From Actinostola sp. cb2023 (lineage: Eukaryota > Cnidaria > Anthozoa > Actiniaria > Actinostolidae), in the NCBI GenBank assembly GCA_033675265.1, contig JAUJYZ010000783.1, positions 124,001 to 188,000 of the forward strand: a stretch of 64,000 nucleotides of DNA, read 5' to 3'. The notes beneath the pieces were generated by a model. The model searched no databases. It was not told the DNA's origin and saw only the letters and a list, made by a program, of their open reading frames with translations. This document shows, one piece after another, positions 11,880-23,390 of this stretch. Made by a program: the position numbers and the translations under genes. The first letter of the stretch is position 1, and each line of letters starts with the position of its first letter.

Positions 11880-12325
11880 TCAACGTAAAGGTCGAACCTG
11901 GGTGTCACCTTGGATAAAAGGCTTACTTACAAGGAACATATTACAGAACAGCAAATGATGCAAAGACTGCTGCCTTAAAAAGAATTTCCCGATTCATATC
12001 GGTGAACACTATGACTTTACTTTATAAAAACATTTATTTAATTTCAATTAAGTTAAAAATTAGAAATCGATATCAATGCAAACTTTATATATATTTGACA
12101 CTAATTTTTGCTAAGATAGAGTAATCGATATTTAAATTCATATCATAATTATATAGTTATAGTAGTTTGGGATTTTATTGTATATATATATATTGGGTTG
12201 GTAGGGGTGGTGATCGAATTTTAGATTAGAGGTATATCATTTTTATAATATTATATTTTTTAGCATGTGCATGTTCTAACGAGTTTTATTGTAAGCTTTT
12301 CTGTGTTTTACGTGAATAAATAAAC

Positions 12326-12359
<34 letters not shown>

Positions 12360-12360
12360 G
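11880..12360 (+). mobile_element. LINE (non-LTR retrotransposon) 3' fragment with TTA tail
   Basis: Near 11890 the + strand reads SNLGVTLDKRLTYKEHI, the conserved strand after the palm domain of Jockey/CR1-type reverse transcriptases. One frameshift later it continues NDAKTAALKRISRF. The rest of the ORF is deleted or decayed. The copy ends in a typical LINE 3' tail, TTTACGTGAATAAATAAAC followed by a TTA microsatellite at 12325-12360. Clade is uncertain. Confidence 0.55.
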
Positions 12361-13082
12361 CTACTAATGAGCACTGTCATAATTTGCCGTCGAAAAAAAC
12401 AAGAAAATAGAACTGAAGGCTCAAATGAAGTTACTGAAAGGAATACTGAAGACTGAAAACAAACTAGATCCACTCTATAATATTTCCAGTGGATTTTACG
12501 AAACGGCTGATATGCTGTATGACTGACATTTATGTCAATTTAGCTGCAATGGGCTCTAGTAAACCCTCGCTCACAACCAATACAGGATGACACCCGCAGG
12601 TTTGACTGTAGAACCTGTCAGAATAAAGTATCATATTGTCTGTTAAGTGTATTTTAGCTTTGATCCAGGTGCCACTTGATATTTTGGCCATCGCTTTTAG
12701 TGGAATATTCCCGTCATAACAGTAGCTCCACAGAGGGATGTCTTTGAATTGTTGTGGTTTATCTAATTTTTCCCATATCCCGCTGTAAGACTAGTGGAAT
12801 TTATCTAGGAACATTGATCTAGAAGAAATTCAGTGATAGTGATCCTGTTTGGATCGACGCTGCTCTGAAAAGTAGCAAATTTGAACTTCTGAACCGGCCC
12901 CCAAATCGATGGCGAACGGGAACATTAGAATTGTCCTGTAGCGAAGCAGAAAAACATATTTTGAAAAAAATTAAGTGTCTTTAATACACATATATCAAAT
13001 CCTTTTCACCCATAAGAAATTAAGGAACACGATTTTGTGTTGCGAAATTGATCGGACCGCTCTTAGCGGGACTGCCTCTTAA
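12361..13082. other. Intergenic, no gene recognised
   Basis: Nothing supportable is visible; there are short AT-rich segments and no conserved frame. Confidence 0.5.
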
Positions 13083-15205
13083 TTAAGTAGTGGTTTGAGA
13101 GTTGTATCCTCTTTTACTCTACCATCGTGGATGTAGTAGCCAAGGCATGCGAATGGTGGCTTATTATGATGTGCTTTCACCCAAAGATGCACCATACAAT
13201 TCTAGTACTCCAATGAACTGAGGCAATGCACTCAGATATTTCTACAGCTTCGTAACCTTCTTTGTAAGAATTTTCACTGATTCCTGGTCATTCAAGTCCT
13301 CAAAAGCATTAGTGTTTCAAGGATTGCTATGGTTTCTTGTTCCAAAAAGTCGTAACAACACTTTTCTAAGAGAGTTGGAAATCATCATAATTCGAACATT
13401 GTTCTCATTGCATCATTGTCATGGAACCCTGCATTTGGGCTTTTGTAAAATGTAAAATGTAAGTGGAATTATATTATTTCGGCCATCATTGGACTTATTA
13501 TACGCGATGTTTCGCTTTTTTATGGAATATGAGGTGAGTATATGTAATTGAAAAGTCCTCAAAAGCATTAGTGTTTGTCACCTCTTTGGATAAGCACTTC
13601 ATTCTGCAATTTGGTACTCATCAGCTAGTTTGTACATGGACTCCAAAGTGTATACTACAATAAAGGAATCCAAACAACAAACTAACTAATGGAAAACAAT
13701 TATTAATTAAGGTTGGTGCCTACTAATGTCCGCGCGCATATAGTTCTGCGCACATCGTGACGTAAAATAGCACAGGAAGCCCATTTTGTGTTTTCTGGAA
13801 AAGTTCAACCAGTGCAGTAAAATCGAGTCCAATTCATCTGTCAGCAGGGAAAGAAAGAGTGCATACATGTCAATTTTATATAAATAATCAAACGATAAGT
13901 ATAGATTCCCTAAACAGTCTTGCTAAGTATCAGAGCACAAAATATTGTCAATGTTGCCCGGGATCAATCTTGAGGCATCCTATATTTCGGCAAAACATAT
14001 CGAAAATTAATCCACCTGATATGCAGATCATTTCATATAATAATAATCAAGTCAAGGAAAGCCATGAATGTCTTCAAAGTTTGATGACTAAGACTTGCAA
14101 AACGTTGAAATGAGAAATGACCGAGTCGATAAACAACACAAAATAAGGTCAATAAAAGAAGACAAAACTGACCAGCTAATAAATATATTTTATTTGTATT
14201 CATTACTTACCAGAACAGTTCACAAAGGTGCAATGAATATGTGGAATAACGAAAGTTCTTTTACACTGATATTTGCATTTTGAAGTCAACTACTTGCACG
14301 TTTTTCGGGATCATTTCGACAAATAATTTCAGGTTTTCCTTTCGTATTATCGACTAATGATTCACGTGAAGTGAAGATAACAATTTTATAAAGCACTCTA
14401 AACGAGGAAAAGTCCTATTTCCTCTCATAAAAGCCAATATTTCTTGAAAAAGGTTGCCAAAAACACGAGTTGCGAACCACAAGATCAACGATGACAATAC
14501 TAACTTACTAGGGAAGGGCTGGGGAAAAGTTGTCTATCACGACTTTCTAATTGCTAGAATTTTTTTTTAACTTTTGACGACAATGACTTTTTAAATGCAT
14601 GGATACCCCATTTTTTCTTCTTCTTAATGTTTTCAATGAGGTTTAAGGAATTTGTCTTCAAAATATATCCGAAAAATAATTGACACAGAATATAGATTTT
14701 TACGAAAATGTACTTCCTGTCAGGATTCCATAGAAGCGGTAAAGGAGGAAAACATAGCTATAAATAAAATGATTCATGGGAAAACCTTCTATTTTTCCTT
14801 TTCTCTTTAAAGAACTTTCTAACTGTAAGTCGAAAAACTGTGTTTATGGAATTTGTTTATGAATTTACAGTACTAAAGAAATATTCTATTGTAAATGTTG
14901 AAAATTGCTGGTCAGCGGTTATTTACGATGTTCGTCATTAATTATCTCCGTTAAATGCATGGATACCCCCCCAAAAAAAATCACAAATCAATAGCCTTAA
15001 TGATGATCAACAAGTTTTATTTGGAAATTTCCAAACAAAATTGGGTCGCCATTAGTAGGCACCATCCTTAAGTAGTGGTTCGAGAGTTCTTTCCTCTTTT
15101 ACTCTACCATCGTGTAGTAGCCAAGGCATGGGGATGATGACTTACGATACTATGCTTTCACCCAAATCTAGTACTCCAATGAACTGAGGCAATGCACTCT
15201 TTAGA
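13083..15205. repeat. Direct repeats (about 150 bp) on both sides of a TTAA element
   Basis: 13083-13237 and 15069-15205 share TTAAGTAGTGGTT(T/C)GAGAG, CCTCTTTTACTCTACCATCG and CCAATGAACTGAGGCAATGC in the same orientation, with small deletions in the second copy. The DNA transposon at 13711-15067 ends exactly at the TTAA of the second copy. Confidence 0.8.
13711..15067. mobile_element. TTAA-target DNA transposon, non-autonomous (Kolobok- or piggyBac-like)
   Basis: The left end GGTTGGTGCCTACTAATG and the right end CATTAGTAGGCACCATCC are terminal inverted repeats, flanked by TTAA on both sides (13707-13710 and 15068-15071). TTAA duplications are typical of piggyBac and Kolobok; the GG start is not the CCC of piggyBac, so Kolobok is preferred weakly. 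The 1357-bp interior has only short frames (for example 13859-14113) and no transposase motif. A short internal direct repeat, AAATGCATGGATACCCC, occurs near 14597 and 14955. Confidence 0.7.
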
Positions 15206-15910
15206 CATGTAGCATGATGAACGGAGAGTGAGTGAATGCTGGAAATGTTGGATGTTAGTATCTTGGGGATGGGCGTGGTGTATTCAAGAGCAGAGCCATC
15301 CGTAGAGATAGAGGAACGAGGAGATCGACGAAGTCAATGAGAGCGGTCCAAAAAGGTTGAGTAGTTAAACTACGAATTCGGATCGAAGCCCAGCAAATCT
15401 ACTGTTAGCTTGCTTCAAATTTCAAGCATTGTAAGTAGCATTGGAAAGTGTTAACGTACATTCAACAAAGTGGTTACAATTGGCATGTGGAAGATCTAGA
15501 AGAAATCATTGCAAGTTCTCTGGAATTAGTCAACTTAGCTACCATAATTCTGCGGTGAGAGTACATCATTATTCATTGACTGATAATTACACACTAAATC
15601 AACTAGTCAACGTCTGGAAATTCAACCTCATTCATTGGAATTCTTGGAAGACGTCGCAACTATAAGGACCAGCTTCAACTGACTCTTCAAAGCTTCTACG
15701 AATGTTAGAAACTGTACGAGTGTACGTGTATTACAACATAAGTAAGCAAAGAAGCGGGATTCTGACTTGGATTGGAAACTTCTTCAACTTCCAGATTGAA
15801 AGTTAACTACAAGAATGAAGGCCAAACAGAAAGAAAAATAAAGAATCTTTGTGATTATTTAAATTAGTTTAGTATGTTATTATCAGTTGAACATTTGAAT
15901 TACCGAATCT
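15206..15910. other. Intergenic, no gene recognised
   Basis: One small open frame (15441-15665, +) has no recognisable motif. Nothing else is supported. Confidence 0.5.
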
Positions 15911-16058
15911 GAATAGCTGATATTGAAGTAACACTCCAATGACTCTGAACAACAGTTTCAAGTCGAGGCTATCGGGTCAGAACAAAAACTTGACCCGATA
16001 GCCTCGACTTGAAACCTTTTTTCAGAGTCATCGGAGTGTAACTTCAATATCAGCTATT
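15911..16058. repeat. Foldback repeat, arms about 70 bp
   Basis: The left arm runs from AATAGCTGATATTGAAGT through GTTTCAAGTCGAGGCTATCG. The right arm is its reverse complement, CGATAGCCTCGACTTGAAAC through ACTTCAATATCAGCTATT. The loop is about 10-15 nt. Few mismatches imply youth or hairpin-based correction. Confidence 0.8.
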
Positions 16059-16838
16059 GCTGATATATATCTCATAAGATTGGAAATTAATCCCCTAAGG
16101 ATTTACATAGAATAATATAAGTTAATAGTGTTGTTCCCCCATTGTTCATTGCATTTCTACCAGTAAGATAATTTCATTTGTTTAATTAGTGAGTTCTGTA
16201 TATTTGTATCAGGACCAGTACGTTCGAATTTAAGTCAGTCATAGTTAGCAGCTGTGGTTATCATTATTTCGCTGCACTGGACATTAATTTGCTTTCAGTT
16301 TATATCTCTTAGAAGATAATTGTTTCACTTTTGTATGATAAGTATTAAGTTATTCACATTATTCATTCGTTATCACTTCCTAGGTGCAGTTATCGCAGTT
16401 TGTGTTTTTGGTTGGTTTGGCACCGGATTGGCTTTCCCGACGGCGACCCTGGTTTTGCTTTCCTTTGCGCTTGGCTGTGTTCTTAAGAACGCATAGGAAA
16501 GAGATGGATGTGCGGTTCTATTACAGCTCGCCAATATTGGATGGAAAGTATAGTTTTGTAATAATGGCAGAAATGTCACGTGATCACCTCGCAGATAGGG
16601 AAGTTAGCAAAAGGGATATTAACAGTCTAGCTGAAGCGGTAATGATAATTAGTCGATAGAGGAACATCCATTTAGTTTGAATATGGGTAGTAGGCATGAT
16701 CACTCTGACGAATCCAGCTGCCAATATGAAACGACCAAGGAAGAATCCGGATGCACGAAATCTCTCTTGATCCCACCAACACATTTTACCATTCACACTC
16801 GTCGGTCCAGTACTCCCCTCCCACGTGTTCCAGTAGAA
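16059..16838. other. Intergenic, no gene recognised
   Basis: Small frames at 16384-16659 (+), 16677-16868 (+) and 16584-16853 (-) overlap one another and show no motif. The stretch borders the large palindrome. Confidence 0.4.
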
Positions 16839-17874
16839 CCACAGGCATCCCAAGCTGTGATCTTGTGAATAATTGTAGAGAATGTATGTAGAATTACAAA
16901 ATAACGTATAATGGCACTTACGTTGTCAATAAAGGACTGAAAATTCACCACAGCGTTGATAATTTACTGTTCTATTGCCCTGATGTGTTAGTTTTGCGTT
17001 TAAGGCCGTTTTTAATTTTTTTCTCCCTTAACCTGTAAAGGAAGAGAAGGCTGGAAACTACGGACGCCGAATCTTGGCTACGGCGATCTTCGAGGCCTCG
17101 AAAAACCTACAAAAATTTGAAATGTTCAGAATTTTTTCACATAATCCCGTTCTCACATTCCCCTAGCACACATCCAATCGGTTCATCACTGACCTACTCG
17201 CTTTTAAAGTCATGAATTGAACTCAATTCGAAGTCAACCTTGCTTGTGACTAGCCGTGGCACCATCAGCTTACACATTCCACGTATTCGGTTTCAACGAA
17301 CTTTCTTCGGAACACGTGCCGAACCGAGCCGAACCAGCGATGATAAAGTCGGCCAATCTCCGGAATCAGCCGACTTTATCATCGCTGGTTCGGCTCGGTT
17401 CGGCACGTGTTCCGAAGAAAGTTCGTTGAAACCGAATACGTGGAATGTGTAAGCTGATGGTGCCACGGCTAGTCACAAGCAAGGTTGACTTCGAATTGAG
17501 TTCAATTCACGACTTTAAAAGCGAGTAGGTCAGTGATGAACCGATTGGATGTGTGCTAGGGGAATGTGAGAACAGGATTATGTGAAAAAATTCTGAACAT
17601 TTCAAATTTTTGTAGGTTTTTCGAGGCCTCGAAGATCGCCGTAGCCAAGATTCGGCGTCCGTAGTTTCCAGCCTTCTCTTCCTTTACAGGTTAAGGGAGA
17701 AAAAAATTAAAAACGCAAAACTAACACATCAGGGCAATAGAACAGTAAATTGTCAACGCTGTGGTGAATTTTCAGTCCTTTATTGACAACGTAAGTGCCA
17801 TTATACGTTATTTTGTAATTCTACATACATTCTCTACAATCATTCACAAGATCACAGCTTGGGCTGCCTGTGGT
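16839..17874. repeat. Near-perfect 1-kb palindrome (foldback)
   Basis: The arms are about 508-517 bp and meet at a spacer of about 15 nt (17354-17368, CAATCTCCGGAATCA). The inner arms are GATGATAAAGTCGGC and GCCGACTTTATCATC. The outer ends are CCACAGGCATCCCAAGCTGT and its complement ending GCCTGTGG. I found only a few substitutions plus one 9-nt indel (left arm carries an extra AAGGCCGTT-like insert). An AATAAA lies in the left arm near 16929. Open frames in it are just arm products. It sits immediately upstream of the gag-pro-RT remnant, but the arms are head to head, so they are not an LTR pair. Confidence 0.85.
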
Positions 17875-18048
17875 AGAACGACAGGGTTTACCTAATCATC
17901 AGTCCAGAGATCAACTCAAGAGAAACGTAACGTTCTAGTAATAACCCGACTGTGCTAGTACATGATGTTGGTTCCAATGCCCATAACGAACAACATGACA
18001 GCAACCCATCTACCTCGGTTATCGACCCCCGGGCCTTAGTATACAGTC

Positions 18049-18569
18049 GGTGCACTGTAAGTCTCTACTTTCACTGGCAGAAGGTGAGCTAAGCATCGAA
18101 GCTTGGAAGTTTGCAGTAAAATGCTTGATGCAAGACAAAGCATGCCATAAAGATTTGTTACCTCAAAGCATTCACCGTTCTTTGAAGGGAGAAGCAAGTC
18201 GTCTAGCCATGCACCTCGAGGAGGATGCTCCTTTAGAGGAAATTCTGATAAAACTCGAGAGGGTGTATGGAACAGTGGAAAGTGGCACCACTCTTCTCCA
18301 ATAATTTTACAATTCCAAGCAGGAGGGAGAAGAGTCTGTTGGTGCGTATAGTTGCAGATTGGAGGATATACTGAACAAGGCAATTGCTCGGGGAGCGGTC
18401 GCAAGTTGATTGTGTACGTGATTTTGGTGTCTTGAGGGTTGAGTTAAGACTTGTCGAACAAGAAATCAGGGAACAAGGTGCGAGGAAAACCACAGAAGAC
18501 GCAGAAGATGCCTTCTGCAACATACATGCCGAAACCATTAAATTAATCTTCAAAGTCATCTCACAATAG
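18049..18569 (+). pseudogene. Gag-like fragment of an LTR-type retroelement
   Basis: The frame 18050-18304 (SIEAWKFAVKCLMQDKACH, then LKGEASRLAMHL and LIKLERVYGTVESG) resembles capsid regions of Ty3/gypsy Gags related to the PNMA family. A stop at about 18302 is followed in the same general reading by EESVGAYSCRLEDILNKAI. After a frameshift 18384-18569 continues as a helical, charged segment (CVRDFGVLRVELRLVEQEI). A CCHC knuckle was not seen. Function in an intact copy would be capsid assembly. Here it is broken at least twice. Confidence 0.5.
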
Positions 18570-18782
18570 CGATTCCATCAAAAAGGCACTGGAAGTAAAA
18601 GTTGCTCAACAGCCGGACACAACCAGTGTGTTGAATAAAATACTTGCCAAGGTCGAAAAGCCAGGATGGCGATTCCAAAGTAAAAGGCCCTTCAAGGCAG
18701 TCAAACTCCAGAGGACCTCTGCCAAGAGGCGGGTAGTAGGTCGCCATGAGAATCAAAGCCCCACCATCAACAGAATCGAGAC

Positions 18783-19106
18783 GTGAACGTAAGTATAGCG
18801 TACATAGAAAATACTCCGTGTCTTGCTTTAGTGGATACCGGCTCACAGGTCACTACTATAAGTGAAGATTTTCACAAGGAATATCTCTTTTCTTGCCCTT
18901 TACAACAGTTAGACCATTTACTTAAGATTGAAGGTGCTGGGGGACAAGACGTTCCATTCCAAGGTTATATTGAAGCTGAAGTTTCTTTTCCCGAGCAAAG
19001 CAGTGGTGTCATTGAATGTTTTCAGACGTTGGTTCTTGTTGTACGTAATACTACCTTTAACAAGCAAGTGCCGTTCGTTAGGAACGAACTTGATCAGAAG
19101 CTGTAA
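18783..19106 (+). pseudogene. Retropepsin (aspartic protease) domain of the retroelement
   Basis: The motif CLALVDTGSQVTTISEDF contains the D-T-G catalytic triad of retroviral-type aspartic proteases, preceded by the usual short beta strand. KIEGAGGQDVPFQGYIEAEV and similar strands follow. The frame is open for about 107 codons but has lost its fusion to gag and pol. It lies downstream of the Gag fragment on the same strand, as expected for gag-pro-pol order. Confidence 0.65.
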
Positions 19107-19808
19107 GGAAAGCTGTACTGAAGAGCATGGCAATGCTATATTGGAAAGGCAAACCCTGACTTGGCATAGAGACTTGCTTATCAGCACTTGGCACAGCAAG
19201 AAAGAAGATCTAGATAGGCATTTAGAACTAACAAGAAAAGTACTGAGTCAGATAACCCTAGAGTTATTCACGCGAATGAGACGACTGTTGTTTGATCGAC
19301 TTCCAAAACCAAGAGGATTGGCACATGCTTTGGTAGAGCATGGCACCCCAAACTTACCAGCTCCGCTAGAGATAACACTAGTCAACGTGAGAATGGATGG
19401 AAAACCCAATCGTATTCCAGTGAAGCTTCACAATCCTTCAGCAAGAAATGTTGTCTCCAAAAGCGGCATTTTCGTATTTACAACAGGTAAATGAGTTTGA
19501 TGAACAAGAACAACCAGAAAGTCCAGACAGCAAATTTAATTTTGATCAGTCACCTATGAATGAAGACCAAAAGAAGATTGCTTTGGATGTACTACAAAAA
19601 TGGTAGCATAGTATGTTTTCTCAAGGCTCTAATGATCTGGGCTGTACATCAGCTGTCAAGCATAGAATAAAGCTAACCGATAAAATACCATTTAAGCAGA
19701 GGCACCGTCACATACCGCCAGCACAGTACGAAGAGGTGCATGACCATTTGAAGGATATGCTAGAATATGGCGTTATACGGAAATCGCATAGGCCCTGGTC
19801 ATCACCTT
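19107..19808 (+). pseudogene. Ty3/gypsy pol: pre-RT linker and start of reverse transcriptase
   Basis: The frame to 19494 carries VNVRMDGKPNRIPVKLHNPS, a linker typical of gypsy-like elements between protease and RT. Frame 19613-19808 reads DLGCTSAVKHRIKLTDKIPF, then PPAQYEEVHDHL and GVIRKSHRPWSSP, the conserved start of the RT fingers. After WSSP the expected K-D-G and palm motifs are missing, so the element is truncated near 19808. Between the frames are stops. RNase H, integrase and a 3' LTR were not found. Confidence 0.65.
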
Positions 19809-19959
19809 ACAACAAAGCCAGAAAATTCCCAAGCAGCAACAAACCAATCAATGGAGTGTTATGGTGCGGTAGTATCTATAATCCCAGATTATATTACATT
19901 TATCTAGAAAAGCTCTCTCATTTACCCTTGAATTCCACACAGAAGAAGGTGATTTAGAA

Positions 19960-20515
19960 GTTACCACCGATTTCATTACTACGCGCCCGACAGAGAAAAG
20001 TTCCTGATGCAAACTTGGCGATTCTCTTCCGTCAATCAAACACATTTGGCGAGACTACCAAATACAACCAAGGAGTTTGGCTCAATAAACATTCGTACGA
20101 TTGAGAGATAAAAGTGCCTTTGCAATTATTATAACTCCAAAAGACAAAGAGAAATAATTTTGTAAGTATTTCCATTTCATTTTGAGGAACTTTTGCACTG
20201 CTAAATTTGATTGAAATTGACAACCGTTAGTCCTAGCCTCGCCGCTTCAAAGCTGCGTTCGACACCAAATGAGCAAGTATTTTATTCTAACTAATATATC
20301 TTCTAGTTATCAGATCGACAAAAGTAAATAGGAACGAAACATTTATATTCCTACCAGTTTAATCTCTCAAACAACTGAATGTTTATTGAGTCAAGCGCCT
20401 TGGTTGTAATCGGTAGTCTCGCCAAATGTGTTTGATTGACGGAAGAGAATCGCCAAACTCGCACGTCCTGGGAACTTTTCTCTGTCGGGCACATAGTAAT
20501 GAAATCGGTGGTAAC
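19960..20515. repeat. Inverted repeat, arms about 145 bp
   Basis: The left arm GTTACCACCGATTTCATTAC through TCAATCAAACACATTTGGCG pairs with the right arm CGCCAAATGTGTTTGATTGA through GTAATGAAATCGGTGGTAAC, with a spacer of about 270 bp. It follows the truncated RT and may be the element that deleted its 3' part. The bases TTAA at 20517-20520 directly follow, then AGTGCAACTGAAATG, which resembles the terminus of the MITE at 22610. Confidence 0.75.
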
Positions 20516-20729
20516 GTTAAAGTGCAACTGAAATGAAATATTTTATTGCATTCTATATTATAGATTATTCAAAGAAATAATGTTATGATAAATATTTTTT
20601 TGTAAAATGATTGCTTTCTAAGATATTCAAGAAAAACATGTTGCAGAGTGTGACGTCACAAGGTTTGTAAAGTACTTTGATTCACTCAAATCCTCTAAAT
20701 GTATTTTGACTTTTACACTTAAATTCAGG

Positions 20730-21140
20730 CATGTCACAATATATAATTGACTGTTGGATTAAGCTTTGCAGTGAACTAAAGACACTTGTTGCTGATGGCA
20801 CCAAGGTGACAGAGCAAGACCAACAGGCAAGAAAGTTATTGATCTGCTGAAATCTTCACCTGGAAATAATGCTGAGAGAGATTTCAATTTCTTACCTAAA
20901 ACGCTACTTGAGAGGCTTAGATGAAGACAATCTGGATAAATTCTCACAGGTGCTACCATGATATGTGTTGATCAAATAGAAATGAGATTCACTTCTTTGG
21001 AGGGGTTGGCCAGACGTCCAGTGGCACACACATGTGGGCCATCTCTCGATATACCATCTACCTATCAAACATTCCCTGAATTCCGCGAAGAAATGAACAG
21101 CATAATCTCTAGTGAATACTTGGACATTGACTTTGCATAG
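20730..21140 (+). pseudogene. HECT-like C-lobe remnant
   Basis: After a possible acceptor (TTAAATTCAG, about 20730) the frame reads SQYIIDCWIKLCSELKTLV, then breaks. Further on come YLRGLDEDNLDKF and, in frame 20958-21140, EGLARRPVAHTCGPSLDIPS, then TYQTFPEFREEM and the end SSEYLDIDFA. R-P-x-A-H-T-C matches the C-lobe of HECT-type ubiquitin ligases, where the Cys forms the ubiquitin thioester, and the end is as expected for the C-terminus of the invertebrate G2E3-like family. Several stops and shifts break it. It may be the missing end of the remnants at 10 kb or 33 kb. Confidence 0.45.
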
Positions 21141-21402
21141 ACATGTTTGAAGAGGTTAAGATTGCAGCGAACAAACGGTTCAGAGACCTAAGTTTAAATT
21201 CATAGTTTTCAACAAACAATAATTGTTGTTGTTGAAGTTGATGTTGTTTCAAGTTAATGTTGTGGGCAAACAATGTTTGCCAACCTATTTATATTTCTAT
21301 TTAATACTCGGTACAGCTTTTTGCGTTTCAAACCAAGGCGGTGCTTAAGCAAAAACAACAAAATGACAAAAGAGGGTTAATTGAGCACTGCCCAGGCCAT
21401 AT

Positions 21403-22373
21403 CAGGGTTCACACGGAATGTGCACAATAAAATTCCATGGCTTTTCCATGGCTTTTCCATGGCTTTTCCATGACCTGGCCCATAAATCCATGACCTAATT
21501 TTAAGAATTACTAACAGTAACAAGACAGATTATAGTCTTGAAAGACCACCGAAGCTGTCACCTCTCCTCTCACTAATTAATTTGGAAAAACTGGCACAAA
21601 TAAAACTGGCTATCTTCTCAATCAATCCAAAATCAGTCAATGGCAATTGAAATGACTATAAGAAAGAAATCGTGACAGGTTCCCTTTAATATATAAAGTA
21701 AGAATTGAACTGCCGAAATAAGCATATGATATTTCAATTTATATTTTATATATTAAAGGGGCACTGTCACAATTTCTTTCTTATAGTCATTTCAATTGTG
21801 GATTGATTGAGAAGATAGCCAGTCTTATTTGTGCCAGTTTTTCCAAATTAATAACTGTGACAGAGCTCCTTTAAATAATGGTTAGAAAATTAACTCTATA
21901 ATCAAAAAATACTTTGTAACATTTCAACAGTTGGATATAGCATTATAAGAATTGTGCTTCATGTAATAACGATATATGAAGGCCCAATCTGTACCTACAG
22001 TACATGTATATAATGTCACTCTAGAGTCGCTGCAATTATGATGCCATAAATAATCTGAATGACCATAAAGAACTGCAACATCGATTGGTAATGAGTGACA
22101 TGTCCTTTAGCTCTTTGTTTTGCCTCGCTTGTTCCTTTGTTAAGGCTTTCAATTATTCAGTTTGTTCAGCTGATTTCTAACGAAAAGTTTACAAATCCAG
22201 CCTTGATAACTATAATCTTCTGAACATTTTCCTTTGTAAAGGTAATACAATTCCATGACTTTTCCATGACTTTTGACATTTTTGTGAAATTCCATGACTA
22301 TTCCAGGCCTGGAAAATGATTTTCTAAATTCAATGACTTTCCATGACTTTCCATGACCGTGTGAACCACCCTG
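21403..22373. mobile_element. hAT-like non-autonomous element with CATAT duplication
   Basis: Ends are CAGGGTTCACACGG on the left and CCGTGTGAACCACCCTG on the right, flanked by CATAT (21398-21402 and 22374-22378). Subterminal repeats follow: three copies of CCATGGCTTTT on the left, and TTCCATGACTTTCCATGAC on the right. CAGGG termini fit hAT; most hATs make 8-bp duplications, so 5 bp is unusual. No transposase is encoded. A second foldback sits inside at 21557-21873. Confidence 0.7.
21557..21873. mobile_element. Foldback element nested in the hAT-like element
   Basis: Arms of about 130 bp: AATTAATTTGGAAAAACTGG through TCACAGTTC-like sequence on the left, and CCAGTTTTTCCAAATTAATA with CTGTGACAGAGCTCCTTTAA on the right. 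The centre has TTTAATATATAAA and TTTATATATTAAA. Boundaries are approximate. Confidence 0.6.
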
Positions 22374-22609
22374 CATATGGTTTCAAATGCGAGAAGCTGT
22401 ACAGTGAGCGTACAGTTGATCTCTGACTCTTGGAGTTTACAGATGTAGCATTCCACTCTGGTACAGTTCAGGGAAAAAGGAGTACTTAAAACAATCAGTG
22501 ACGGGTGAGAAGATCGTTAAACTTTAGATTATGTTTCCGTCTAGTTATAGATTGTGGCAGTGATAAGTAATCAGCAGTAGGAATGCACGCACGTTATTAA
22601 CAATTTTAA

Positions 22610-23056
22610 AGTGCAACTAACCCCTATGAGATTGTTTTAAAAATATATTCAATATAAGCTGAATAGTTGGTGGGTTCAGTATTTTGTGATTTGAATCTTC
22701 TGTTTATGAGTTATAGAGGTTTGAAATCTCAATATGCAAATTTGATGACGTCTACTAAGGAATCATTTATTATACAAAAACGCCCTTGTGCTGATTATTG
22801 ACATTTGTAAACTTACAGAATATTTTCACAGTCTTTATAAATGATTTTATAACTTTTTTGCCCATTTCAAAAATTAAGTTCAATTAAAATAAGTTATGGC
22901 AAATTCCTTAGTAGACGTCATCAAATTTGCATATTGAGATTTCAAACCTCTATAACTCATAAACGCAAGGTTCAAATCACAAAATACTGAATCCACCAAC
23001 TATTCAGCATATATTGAATATATTTTTTAAACAATCTCATAGGGGTTAGTTGCACT
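22610..23056. mobile_element. TTAA MITE, 447 bp
   Basis: Ends AGTGCAACTAACCCCTATGA and TCATAGGGGTTAGTTGCACT, with arms of about 150 bp, are flanked by TTAA on each side (22606-22609, 23057-23060). The interior has no coding sequence. TTAA suggests piggyBac or Kolobok mobilisation. The left-end sequence AGTGCAACT also follows a TTAA at 20517, a probable partial relative. Confidence 0.8.
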
Positions 23057-23390
23057 TTAAACATTTGGCAGAGTCTGTAGATCTCTCTTCTAGTCTGGAG
23101 CGTCGGCCCATGAACAAGTGCCATAAAGAAGTTACCTAAACAAGTGACAAGTACAAGTTCTAAAGTTTCATTTAAACATACAATTCTAACTGGAATAACA
23201 TTGATGAACACGTTATGACATTGTTAGATGAGCACGTATAGCTCGAAATGTCTGTTTTCAAATTAAAAATCAAATTAAAAGCGTATTGTTATATTATGAT
23301 GAATCTCAATACAACCTTTGTACTAGCCATTCCATTATGGAAGTGAAGTGCTGCGAGTCTGCTGTTCCATGTACACGATAACTACAATTA

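Noticed and set aside
16839..17874. The palindrome arms as LTRs of the downstream retroelement
   Set aside because: Arms are inverted, not direct, and no matching copy exists downstream of the RT fragment.
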